Below are positions 1 through 10,748 of a stretch of 64,000 nt of DNA, one piece after another. The stretch is from contig JYIP02000005.1 in assembly GCA_001051155.2 (NCBI GenBank), positions 3,224,001 to 3,288,000 of the forward strand, given 5' to 3'. The translations under genes and the position numbers were made by a program. The DNA comes from Chrysoporthe austroafricana. Its lineage: Eukaryota; Ascomycota; Sordariomycetes; Diaporthales; Cryphonectriaceae. The notes beneath the pieces are model-generated. The model was not told the DNA's origin and did no database searches. It saw only the letters and a program-made list of their open reading frames with translations. Positions within the stretch are counted from its first letter, which is position 1; each line of letters starts with the position of its first letter.

Positions 1-3000
1 GACGACGATCGTGACGGGATCACCAAGGATGATGGCATCTCCTCGTTTGAAGCCCGATCCTAAGCAGCATGGAGGCACGCTGTCCGCTCGTAGCGGCGGC
101 GGAGGGTTGCTTGCCATGGCGCCGGGAACGATGCGCCAGAGACAAACCTCGAGTGAACCCCGGCCTGCCATCTCAAGTGACACCCGCCCCGCTGGGAGAG
201 ATCTGAGACAGACTGTCAGGCCGGCGGATGGTTGCAGTGGCCCTCGAGAACAGGCCCTGTCGGTTGGCCAGCCACCACAACCACCAAAATTGAGTCTCGA
301 TCTCCTGTCGCATCCACCCGCGCCCCGGCCCCCGGGGTGGAGCGCCTGTGCTCGACGCTTCCTCCTCGACGGAGACCCGCCCCTGGGGTGGAGCCCACGC
401 TCTCAAGGACCTGACCACCCATCCACCCAACCCGTGCCACCCACCGAATAATTGGATCGCTCGATGTCCCCCGCAAGCCGTGCCGCGTGACCTAGCTGAG
501 TCGGGCTAGGTGTTCCGAGCACGATGCAGGGACCAGGGGTGGGGTCCTGTGTAGTCACGATGAAGGGCCCTAGGGTAGAGCCTTGTCACGACGGATGCCA
601 ATTTGCGATGGCCGGAGGCGTCGCCAGTGTGCCACCCGCGCGACGTGCAGCTACCGCACTGAAGAATACAGAGCCGGTTTCAAGACTGTGTCGCCTGCCC
701 GGGTTCGGCACAGCGGCGCCGTCGAGGAGGGCATACTTACGCCACACCGTCCTGTCCGCGGGCGCGGCGACCCGACGCAAGGTGCTATACTCAGCAGTAT
801 ACTCAGTAGTATCGGCCCATACCTGCCAGCGAGTGGCCAGCGAGTGGCCAGCTCGGATCGGCGGGCGGCCGACAGCCTCGCCGGCCGACACCCACGTTCC
901 CGTTCGCAATAATGCAAACCATGCACAGGGGAGGCAATCCTTCGCACATCACGCTCGTGGCCTGCGTGTCTCTCGCGTGGGGACGGGGTCATCAAAGACG
1001 TCGGATCGGCCGAGATGGAAGCACAGGGGCAGTCCAGCAGCTGCCTGCGCAGCTCGCCGGATCGAGATGGCCACGGCATCACGATCGGCTCTCAGCGGCG
1101 CCTTGGCCGGCTCCTCGCCATGGCAAGAACAAGGGCGCGGAACCACCGCCGTCCTGTGCTTCCACGGCCGTATGCGCTCTTCCACACCGGCCCAAGCACG
1201 TCCATGTTCTATTGAGTTCTGGTGTGAGCAGATGAGCCAGCTATGTTTCCGGGATCTTTCAGCCCTGACTTCAGTAAACTCCCCGGTCTGAAACCCTCAA
1301 TTCCGCTGAACCGAGCTCCACCCTTAGAACTTCGAGGAACTCCCCCCCCCCGGTGCCCAGGTTCTCTTTCGTCAGTTGGGTTGCATGCCCCAGCAATGTT
1401 TCGACGATCATTGCCTCGCACTAGCTGCTGCGCTGCCTTCACACCATCCAGGACGAGGTTAGCAGCGCAATGCAGGAGTGCAGATCTGGACACAAGCAGG
1501 ATGAGGCTCGACCTGGCCTCTGGCAAGCACCATGCCCCCCTTCCCCCCTCGTGCATGTACGATGTCGGGTGTCGGGACCTAGAGCATCATGTGGTGGTGT
1601 CGACTGTGCCTCGCGCTATGCTCGAGAGCCCACACGGCTGCAGGACCTCTGACAGGACGACATGTCGACTACAGAACTCAGCGCGGCGCATGCAATCGAC
1701 GGCGGACCCATGTCCAGCAGGATCCAGACGTGGAGTAGGCCCTCGTGGGGGTTTGGTCGTCTCATATGTGAAACATCGTCCAAGAGCGTTGATGAGTAAC
1801 GGCCCACCCATGCCGGGACTTTTTTGCTTTCTGTCAGCAGACAATTACAATATCCGGAACGCAGCAAGGACAGCGCGGCCAGTCCCCGGCGGGGACAGCC
1901 CTGCCTCTCTGCTGGAGGGTAATATCGCACCAAGCCCGGGGCCACCCGGCGAACCGGACCGTCGCCATCGAGTGTGCCTCCACCATCTGACGTTCTCCAG
2001 ACGCGTTGGAGGTGGGAGAGTCCGACACACACGCTCTCACACGTCTCCCACCCACACGCAATGCATGCCCTCCCGATAGTCTACCGCTGGCCCTACGAAC
2101 TATGTGCCTGACCTCCTGCATTGCTTACTTGCGTCCGCCTGCTGGCGGTGTGACCGCCCAAGAAGCTTCTTTGGCCTCCGTGCATGTTCGCGGCATGGGT
2201 CTATCTGCCGCTAGTCCTGGCACACACACCCCATCCTTTTCGGCAGCATCACGGTGTGGTCTGGGCCGCGCTCGTCACACCGGGGCCCCGGGGTGCGAGC
2301 GCCGCTGCCCCAGCACGCTGCATCGCTGACGGTAGTAGCAGTGCCTGCAAGCCACGTCCGGCCGCGAGAAATTGTGATATGCGCGACCTCCACCGCGTTG
2401 GGGCCCGCCCAGCTAACCTGCCCGCCATGTGGTCGCCTCACGTCCCAACCCGTCCCGGCAGACCGGTAAACCTCATCGAGCCAGGTAAATTGGACGCGGC
2501 GACACTCCTTCCCGTGTAAGGCTAGCCTTGCACCCTTGGGGCCTTGTCAGGAGAGTCCCCAACCCGCCCTAGCGGACACGACCATGCCCAAAACGTGCCG
2601 CCCTATTTCCCCTGCACGACGAGAGCTTGTCCCAACATGCCTCACTTTGGGTCCCCACAGCTCTCTTTCTGGCTGCCAGCGTAGAGAATGAGACCTTGGC
2701 ACGTTGGGCCCCGAGGGATATCGGTCCGGGTTCTCGCCAGGCCGCTCGGGTGGTGGTGGAGACGCAGGGATGGGTGTCCTTCACGATGTGATTGCTGCGC
2801 TTCAGACGTCGACAGCACGAAGGGCCAGGGCCCCGGGGCGGCCTCGTCCATCAGGCAAGGTTCATGGGTATCTGGGTACTCGTCAGCAAGAACGGTGACG
2901 AGGGAGAGCAAAGTTAGATAGTATGATCGGTCTCTCGAGATAGATCCGCCCTTGCCCGACACGAAGGCATTGGGAAATGAGGCGAGCCTCTGTGTACGCG

Positions 3001-4055
3001 ATAGCACGACCGGGCTGTCGCGTAACTAGTTCCGGCGTCTGCTTCATCAAACCTTCTCAAACGTTGCAAGCACAGCTTTCCCCATGGCCTACTGTGAGCT
3101 TATTCCCGGGCTGTCAACCGGCCGGGGGAGCAGATGCACCTCACCTCACAAGTTCACAGAAGGCTGCAGAGCAACCGTTGTGCGCTCCCCGCCGGTCCAC
3201 CAATGATCTCCCCCCCAGCTCTCCTTTTCCCTCGCATTAGCCAAGGATGCCGTCAGACCAAGCTAATCCCCTATTTGACGAGCAAAGCCGAGTCGGGCCA
3301 GAGCGCAGCGCGGGTCGGCGCTTGCGACGCCATACAATGTGAGAGATGTCGTGGGACCCTGGCCCTTCCTGCTTCGACGACAGGGACCGGCGCACGAACG
3401 AGGGCACTCGGGACGGTGGGGGGCACGGATCGTGGAGAACCCGGGCGGTGGAGCTCCGGCGAGGCCCTCCGGGCTGCCGCCGGGGCCCAGCATCGCGGGC
3501 GGGCGACCTCGGCAAGCAGCGATCGCCCTGAGGCGCACTCGCTTCGGGCAGATCAGTCGGAGGGGACGACGCGCCGTCTGTGCGTGTCGATTCGTCACGT
3601 GGGCCTTCATGATGTCCGTACCACATAGTACGCAGGTATGCGAACTGAGTGAGATACGAAGGCAGGCAAGCAGGCCACTCCGCTTCTTGCACAGGGTAGG
3701 AAGTGAGGATGGCTCTATCTCGTTTGGATGATCTACGGTAGCGAACCAGGCCGGACATATTCAAATACTCCCGACATCCACTTGCCGTATACTACGGTAG
3801 ATGATCATACACCAGGGGCGCGGAGATTTAGCCCCTTGAGCTCCAAGGGAGCAGGACATAAGACTGCCTTGCCTGATGCCGTGCCATCGTCCAGAGAGAT
3901 GGTGCGACCGTAGAGGTAGGATAAATCTCATCTTAGGAGGGGGGTCGAACCTTGAAGGAGAATTATTTCCCCCAAGATTCCGGTGTGAGTACCGCAGGGA
4001 ACCTTTTGGCCTTCTCAAACACGCACGCCCAGGAGCGCACACAGATGGGTTCCTC
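1..4055. other. gene-poor stretch, no gene recognised
   Basis: I see no coding region I can support here. Open frames of up to about 280 codons exist (for example 1243-2079 and 524-1291, both plus). They are rich in Arg, Pro and Ser, overlap other frames, have no recognisable domain, and look like chance frames in GC-rich DNA. A small direct repeat of the 11-mer cgagtggccag occurs near 834-856. No transposase, reverse transcriptase or terminal repeat was recognised. Confidence 0.5.
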
Positions 4056-4059
4056 AGGA

Positions 4060-5308
4060 CCCATCTCGGATAGCCCACGGGATGTCGAGCACCTCTGCCT
4101 CGAACATGTCATCAAGTAGCACCTCCGACGCCCAACCGAGCTCCCCCCTCGCCCGGTTGGCAGGGCACCTTGATATGGTCCTGTTGGCCCAGCTCGGCGC
4201 CATAGGACTATCCGGTGGACCTGACACCGGCGTGGCGTTGTCGACGTAGCTCCTATTGTAGAGGATCGAGGCCATCATGGTGCAGCGGCTGAGCTTCTGG
4301 TGCTCGCCGTTCTCGGCGCTGGATGGTGCGCGGTCAGCCCACGACAAGAGGCTGAGTATGGCGGTGCGTGGGACAGACGTATAAGTAGAACCTTTCGAAT
4401 CTGGCTGGCTTGGTCGCGGCGAGACTGTGTCTGAGGGACCGCATGATCATGTCCGAGACGTGCTGGACGCGAACGTGCGCCCAGATTTTGGTGCCGCTGG
4501 CGGCGTAGATGACGCGCCTGTGCCTCAGCGCCAGGCGGACAAGGCCGGGAAACAGTGACGAGGTGGTCCTGTACGACCCTGACCCACGACCAAAGATCAC
4601 GCCTGGGCATATGATAGCCGTGATGCTGCCCTCCAGGTCGGCCTGAACAATCCTGTGAGGTAGGAACTCGTCAGCTTGGGTCTCGACGGGGCCGGCCAGT
4701 CATCCTGTCCGGCGTAATGCCAACCGGATCCCTATCAGACCTACGCGAGATTGATCGGGTAGTGCAGCGCTCCGTCATGGATGGACTTGATCTGCTCGAC
4801 ATCCAGGTCGTCATATCTGGGCACAGCCTCTAGATTGCCTGACGATTTTGGACCCGATCAGCTGCGTGCCGGAGATGTGGACCAAGACGCCCTCCTTCTT
4901 CCAACGCGACCTGCCCTTCTCTGGGCCCCGGTTGATCGCTTCGGCGAGTTTGAGGTGGTCCGAGGAGGTGGCATTGATGGCAATGTCCACCCGAGCACAG
5001 GCATTCTCTATGCTGCCAACTTCACGGTAGGAAGCCTGCTCGTTGTCAGCCCGGGGTCCTTAACAAGTCCTGAACTGCTGCGCTTGTGCTGAGAACAAAC
5101 CGGATATTGATGAGGAGATTCCTCTTGCGCAAAGCATTCACTCCTAGGGAACGCACCACAAGCAGCTTTGCCCTCCGCCCAGCCATACACGCCTCCCGTC
5201 CGGGCGCCACGACGCAGGCGATATCATATCGACCAGCGAGTCGAGAGCTGTCAGGACCGTGCCGCCGAGGTAGCCGGTCGCGCCCAGGAGGAGGATTTTG
5301 TAGGTCAT
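4060..5308 (-). pseudogene. decayed NAD(P)-binding Rossmann (atypical extended SDR / epimerase-like) gene
   Basis: The minus strand from the ATG at 5308-5306 reads MTYKILLLGATGYLGGTVL, a Rossmann GATGxxG start. It then shifts frame at about residue 25 and resumes family-like text (YDIACVV...PGREA...SLGVNAL). Near 5000-4940 it reads DIAINATSSDHLKLAEAIN, and around 4850 LVHISGTQLIGSK. After another shift come DLDVEQIKSIHDGALHYP and, near 4590-4450, IFGRGSGSYRTTSSLFPGLV followed by GTKIWAHVRVQHVSDM. Near 4150-4080 is an ELGW-type C-terminus. These blocks occur in the right order for the fungal NAD-dependent epimerase-like family but in different frames with internal stops. At least three frame breaks argue for a pseudogene rather than introns. 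It could still be transcribed. The family call is confident; the original substrate is unknown. Confidence 0.82.
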
Positions 5309-6080
5309 GATGGAATCGTCAGTCAGGTGGTTGTGTGGGAAAGAAGGCGGGGGAGGTGAAGCTGTGGGAGGACCACGATGACACTTCCAGGCTGAACAGG
5401 CCGGGAGTGCGTGGGGTAGGGTCGAAACTGCAGAGGCGGGAGAAGGAGCTTAATCCTGTAGTCCTCTGCCCCGACGGCCCTGACTGAGACTTGTCTCGGC
5501 GATTCGCATGGTGACGAGAAGCCGGCCTGGGATCGCGGAGAGAATCGTTCGCTGCTATCGAACTATGTGGATGTCAGCATGAGATCTCGAATGCGCTGTT
5601 ATTGGGAATGGACCCGACTCTGCTTCTTTTGCTTCTTCACGGCATCCAGGCGCCCGGCAGCTCAGACACCACCATCGCTAGCCATCATGCTAGTGTCCCA
5701 AGACCAGAGAGAGCATCATGACCCCGAGGGCTCTGCTGCAAGTCTCGTTCGATCATACAGGTGCTTCTTAACGAATAGTCGGGCAAGCTGTGGGCCAGCC
5801 AATAAATAGTGTTAGGTATATCAAGTGCGAACCTGACCCCCCGGCATAAATAATCGGAACCTATGCGTCTGCTTTTCAATGGACAACAAGCAGGCAGCCT
5901 GTGTCTGTGGGCCAACAAACAGTCTTAACAATTTATGAATACTCTCAGCAGCACCTTTCCGTACAAAGTTCCGGACAGGTTACTTACTCTACATTAAAAT
6001 TTCTTATTGTTTGCCCCTGAATTCAGTTTTGATATTGATACCAAAAAAACAAAAAGAATTTTTCAAAATATATGTGTAAA
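5309..6080. other. intergenic, no gene seen
   Basis: This stretch lies between the SDR pseudogene start and the tRNA-Glu gene. It becomes AT-rich toward 5930-6070, including a run of A near 6042-6060. That run lies 3' of the minus-strand tRNA, so on the tRNA's own strand it reads as T stretches able to end RNA polymerase III transcription. Nothing else is recognised. Confidence 0.4.
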
Positions 6081-6163
6081 CTCCGGTACAGGGAATCGAA
6101 CCCTGAGCTCGGCAGATCTTCTCTTTTGAGAGTGCCGGATGTTAGCCATTACACCATACCGGA
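6081..6163 (-). tRNA. tRNA-Glu (anticodon CTC) with an 11-nt intron
   Basis: Read on the minus strand, the acceptor arm TCCGGTA pairs with the 3' TACCGGA followed by discriminator G. The D-arm is TGGTGTAATGGCTAACA and the T-arm CAGGG-TTCGATT-CCCTG. The anticodon stem CGGCA is followed by CT-CTC-A, but its partner TGCCG lies 11 nt further on than expected. The extra AAAGAGAAGAT therefore sits between positions 37 and 38, the canonical site of nuclear tRNA introns. Removing it leaves a 72-nt tRNA that decodes GAG. All stems are intact, so the gene is probably functional. Confidence 0.93.
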
Positions 6164-6730
6164 TGTTGTTCTTGTTGTTAGGGCTTACACTACTATTATT
6201 ATAACTTCAATGACTCACTTCCCCTGCAACTTTCTTTTCTATGCGTTCCCACCGACTCCCCGTATCCGAGGATGTACAGCGCCCTGACCGGCACTTCTTT
6301 CATGACTTCTTTCTTTCCTTTTGCCGCAACGTTGTTCTTGAAGGAACATTCTTCTCCTTATTCCTTTAATGATACCGGCCTCGCGTCTTTGCTGAGTCAT
6401 CATGCCCACGCACAAGATCCACCTCCCCCCCCATCCAGCATTCCGCCTCGGCCGCTGGCCATCTGCCTCCATATTCCTCTAAGCCGGAGCGGGAGAATTT
6501 GCGACCCGTAAGATCCACGCATCAAGATGCTTTTCGTTTCTGGATGTCACCGGGGATGCTACGATAGGACATAGCCTAGGTACGTACGTAAAGACTCCTA
6601 GAGGAATATTACCATGTGTATTTAAGCGATCATGCACTGGAGCGCATGCAGGTCTACCACTTCTAATCTGTCTTCCGTGTGTGCCTCATCTTTCGTCGCG
6701 TCATCTCGTCATCACCTACCCCCCTCCTCA
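6164..6730. other. intergenic, no gene seen
   Basis: This lies upstream of the tRNA and downstream of the A-T-R-R reductase. It is pyrimidine-rich (6230-6480) and should contain the 3' untranslated region of the reductase. No coding frame is supported. Confidence 0.4.
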
Positions 6731-9700
6731 TTAGATTGGCTCGTCCCTCGGCTCGATCAACACCTCGTTAACAGCTACGTGCTCCGGCCTCGTAACGGCA
6801 TACACGATCGCACCAGCGACATCCTCCGCGTCCAGGACCTTGGCACCAGACGGCTCGCCGTACTTCTTGACGGCTTCTTGGTCCGTCGACATGCTGAGCA
6901 GGTCCGTCGCGACGTTGCCCGGCTGGACGCTTGTGACCCGCAGCCCCGACCCCGCGGTCTCGACGCGCAGGGCCTGCAGCGTGCCCTCGACGAAGAACTT
7001 GGATGCAGAGTACACACCCAGGCCGGGGAAGACCTTGCGCCCTGCGTCAGAGCTGATGGCGACGATGTGGCCCTTGCCGCGGCCCAGCATCGAGGGGACG
7101 GTGGACGAGAGACAGTGGAGGAGGCCTTTGCAGTTCACGTCGACCGTGCGCTCCCATTCGTCGACATGGACGTTCTTCATGAGGGTGAAGTACATAACAC
7201 CAGCACACGCTACTAGTATGTCCACCGGGCCGAGGGCCTCCTCGGTGGTCTTGATGAGGGTCTCGACTTGACTCCGGTCTGTGACATCTGTTGCCTGTGC
7301 CAGGACCTTTACGCCTGATGTTGAGGTGATCTTCGACTTAAGAGAGTCCAGGGCGTCTGCCCTTCTTGCTGCGATGGCCACGTCGGCACCCTCTGCGGCC
7401 AGCGCGGCGGCCACTGCGGCACCGATGCCGGATGATGCCCCTGTGATGACCGCAACCTTGCCAGCTAGGGGTCCTCTGGGCTTGGCTTGTGTCGCCATGT
7501 TGTCTGACTTGCGGGGTGGACGGGGAAGCCAGCCGCGGGCGTAGAAGTGTCTAGTGTACGTCTGGAGTAACTTGGCGTCAATCTTGGGTCGTTGTACGCC
7601 AAACACGCCTTCCAGAATAGGCCTAGTCTTTGAGTCGTTCAGAACCGTGACCTCCTGGATGAAATCGACGGTTGGCATGCCAGAGCGTAGAATGTCGACC
7701 GTGAAAGAGCCCTCTCCCCAGCGCCCGGAACCCCTCTTCTGCTTCCACAGCGAAGCCCACTTTTCGAATGCAAGCTTTTCCGTAGCGAAACCTAATTGGT
7801 TGAGATAGCTAAAGACATCATTAGCGCCGATGGGCGCGGGATCTCCCAGGTGGAAGATTCGCTGCGTCATGTCTTCGTGGTCCGCCAGTGTCGTGATAGC
7901 CTTGCTCACGAAGTCAACCGGAGTCATCTCCACTAGCCAGTTCTCGATATCCGGAGCATAGCCAATTTGCATGGACTCCACGATGATGGCTGTCAAGAGA
8001 TCCCAGGCGTTGGTAGCGCCGGACTTGCTGTGGCCACTGATAGTTCCTGGACGGTATATTCTCGTTGGCAGGCCCCGGCGGTTTGCTTCGATGACAAGCT
8101 GTTCCGCGACCCATTTGGTCTGGCTATAACCATCTTGCAAGCGCACCGGTACCTCATCAACATCGATGATGGTGTCCTCCGACCAGCCATCGCGGGAAGG
8201 TGGTAAGACGCCATTGGTCGAGACATGGTGAACAGGTGCTCCAGCAAGACAAGCCAGCCGCAATATCTCGCGCGTTCCACCCACGTTCGGAGCTCGCAGC
8301 GCGGCATATGGGTAGACCAAGTTAACAGTCGCTGCGGCGTGGATAACGACATCAACCCGGGACGCTAGTTCCTCAAATTGATCCGGTGTGAGTCCTAGAC
8401 GCTTTCGGGACAGGTTGGCAGGTAGGATCTCAACGCGGTCGATGATAGAGTCGTCCCACAGGCCCAGATCGACGAGGTTCTTCCGCAGCCTCGCCATGCC
8501 CGCAGAGGCTTGGTCATCGACGGGATCGTTGAAACGCACAATGCAAACAATGTCTGCCTCGGTGCTCTCGATGAGGGAGTTCAAGAGGAAGGCGCCCAAG
8601 AAGCCAGTTACGCCCGTCAACAAGACAGTTCTTGCCTGGCTGAGAGGGAGCATTTTTGTATTCTTGGGCTGGATATCAGCCGGCAGAACGGAATCAGCTC
8701 GCAAAACCGCAGGCAGATCAGCCTGCACAGCTGCTGTGTGCCCGTCGCGAGCGGCGGTAACGGCCTCGACATGGCCCTTGATGGTTGGATCACCAGCCAG
8801 AGTTCCAAGAGGGACGCGAAACCCAAAAGTCTTTGACAGACGGTTTGAGAGGTCTGCGAGGGTGAGGGAATGACCACCGAGGTCAAAAAAGCTGTGCTCC
8901 TTGGTGATAGCACTCGGAGGGATGTTCAGGGAGGCAGCCCACAGCTCCACGATCTGTTCAGCCCTGATCTTTGTGTTGGTATCGGCCTTTGCTTTGCCGC
9001 TGGACGAAGGTGCGCCTGGCTCTGGTGGCGGTGGTAAGCTCTTGAGGTCCACCTTGCCAGACACTTCATGTGTGGGAAGCTCATCAAGCTCAACCCAAAG
9101 AGCCGGGATCATATAATGCGCCAAGTGCTCAGCAAGCGCCCGGCGGCCCTTTGGACAGTAACCCGCCTCGTCGATCGAGATGTGGTCTCGATCGTCTTTC
9201 GCATCTTTGTCGTGCACAATGTAAGCGACCAGTTGACGTTCCACTCCTTCGCCTCGAGGTACCACGGCGCATTGCTTCACAGCTAGGTTCTTCACAATGG
9301 CGTTCTCGACAGTACCTGGAACCACGCTGTAACCTCGGAGCTTGATCATGGCACCCACCCGGCCCGTGATCTCCATGAGACCGGAGGGAAGGATCTTGGC
9401 CATATCGCCGGTTCTGTACATGCGAGCCCCGGGTGTATCATCAAACGGGTCAGGCAGAAATGCCTTTGCTGTTGTCTCCTCCAGGTTCAGATATCCACGG
9501 GCCAGCATGCCGCCTCCGATGAAGAGCTCTCCAGAGACTCCAGCATCAACCCTGTTCTTGTTCTCATCCAGAACGTAAGTGTGCTTTGGGTCCAGAGGTG
9601 GTCCGACAGGGCAGTACGGTTGCTCGGCATTCAGCATCTCCTTAATGTCGCCACAGGCGATCTCGTGCGTCTCACTTGCGCTGTAGCAGTTCAGTAGCCG

Positions 9701-10748
9701 TGTGTTAGGCAGGGCCTTCATAGCTCGGAGGACAAGATCGGTGGTGACGACCTCGCCGTCTGCAAATTTCAAGTTAGTAATTTATAAATCAAATATTTCA
9801 AAGAAATACAGCGAAATATTCGAGAGAGGTATCTTCTACGCCTTGGGAAAATCCTCAAGACCTTCTATCTCCAGAACACTTCGCCAGCCACATCCAGGTA
9901 GGGACTGAGGTGTTCTGGGCGTGGAAGAGTAACTTACTTAACCAGAGAGTCTTCAAGTCAGGCAGCCGTTCTCCGAGCCTTGCATGCCGAGATAGAACAG
10001 TCGCAAGCAAGGTGGGGGTCATCAAGGTCTCGGTGATATTTCTTGAGGAGAGCAAGTCCACCAATGCGACAGGATCGTAGCTCGCCTCATCCGGAATACA
10101 GAAAGTGGTGGCTCCCCGAAGCAGGGGACGCAAGATTTCCCAGACGAAGAAGACGTTGCAAGCAACCCGGTCGCCCTGCTTCAGGTCACTGAGCTTGAAT
10201 CTCAGGTCATACGATCGGACAGCAGCACGGTGTGGATTTGCGATGCCCTTGGGCTTTCCTGTCGTGCCCGAAGAATATGAGATGAAGGCCAATTTCTCAA
10301 GATCACTTTCGTCTGTCGACGTGCTGCTGGCGTTCGACCCACTACCGTTGATGCTTTGCTCGTCCATGACAATCAATGGGACATCAGCATCGATCCTGCC
10401 GACATGTTCCCGTTTTGTCACAATAACCCTTGGCCGGGCGTCGTCGATAACAGTTGAGAGCATTGCTGGAGGATATGCCAGTTCCAGGACAAGGTATGCT
10501 CCACCAGCTCGGAGAGCTCCTAAGCAGGCGATGACATAGTCGGCACTCCTTCCCATAAGGACACCGACTGGGTCATCTCGTCCGACTCCATGGCTGCGCA
10601 ATGAACTGGCAAGGTTTGCTGTGATCTCGTCCAGCTCGGCGTAGGTGTAAGTGTGAGACTTGTCTTCTAGGGCAATAGCATCTGGCGTTGCAATAGCCTG
10701 CTTGCTGAAGCCCGCTGCGAGATCCCTGTCCACGTCGATGATGGCCAT
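6731..10748 (-). CDS. A-T-R-R carboxylic acid reductase, glycine betaine reductase-like
   Basis: Two exons, 10748-9938 and 9759-6731, joined across a GTAAGT...CAG intron, give 1279 aa; the junction restores LWLNGEVV. Domains in order: an adenylation domain (SYSSGTTGKPKG at 158-168, then YSASETHE, YRTGD and KLRGY); a carrier domain with phosphopantetheine Ser about 568 (DLGGHSL); an NRPS-type thioester reductase (TGVTGFLG at 652-659, YSQTK); and a second, YdfG-like SDR reductase from about 1037 (TGASSGIG 1043-1050, YSASK with Tyr about 1187). A-T-R1-R2 is the order of the characterised fungal ATRR, which activates glycine betaine and reduces it in two steps to choline. Substrate identity here is inferred from architecture; the quaternary-amine pocket was not verified. 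The neighbourhood shows no biosynthetic partners, which fits a stand-alone metabolic enzyme. An alternative is another stand-alone aryl or alkyl acid reductase. Confidence 0.85.

Noticed and set aside
524..2079. Two plus-strand frames of 255 and 278 codons
   Set aside because: Arg/Pro/Ser-rich, no recognisable domain, overlapping frames on both strands, no convincing start or splice context.
6731..10748. Secondary-metabolite NRPS-like cluster backbone
   Set aside because: No cytochrome P450, methyltransferase, transporter or cluster regulator lies next to it, and the A-T-R-R layout matches a stand-alone metabolic reductase.
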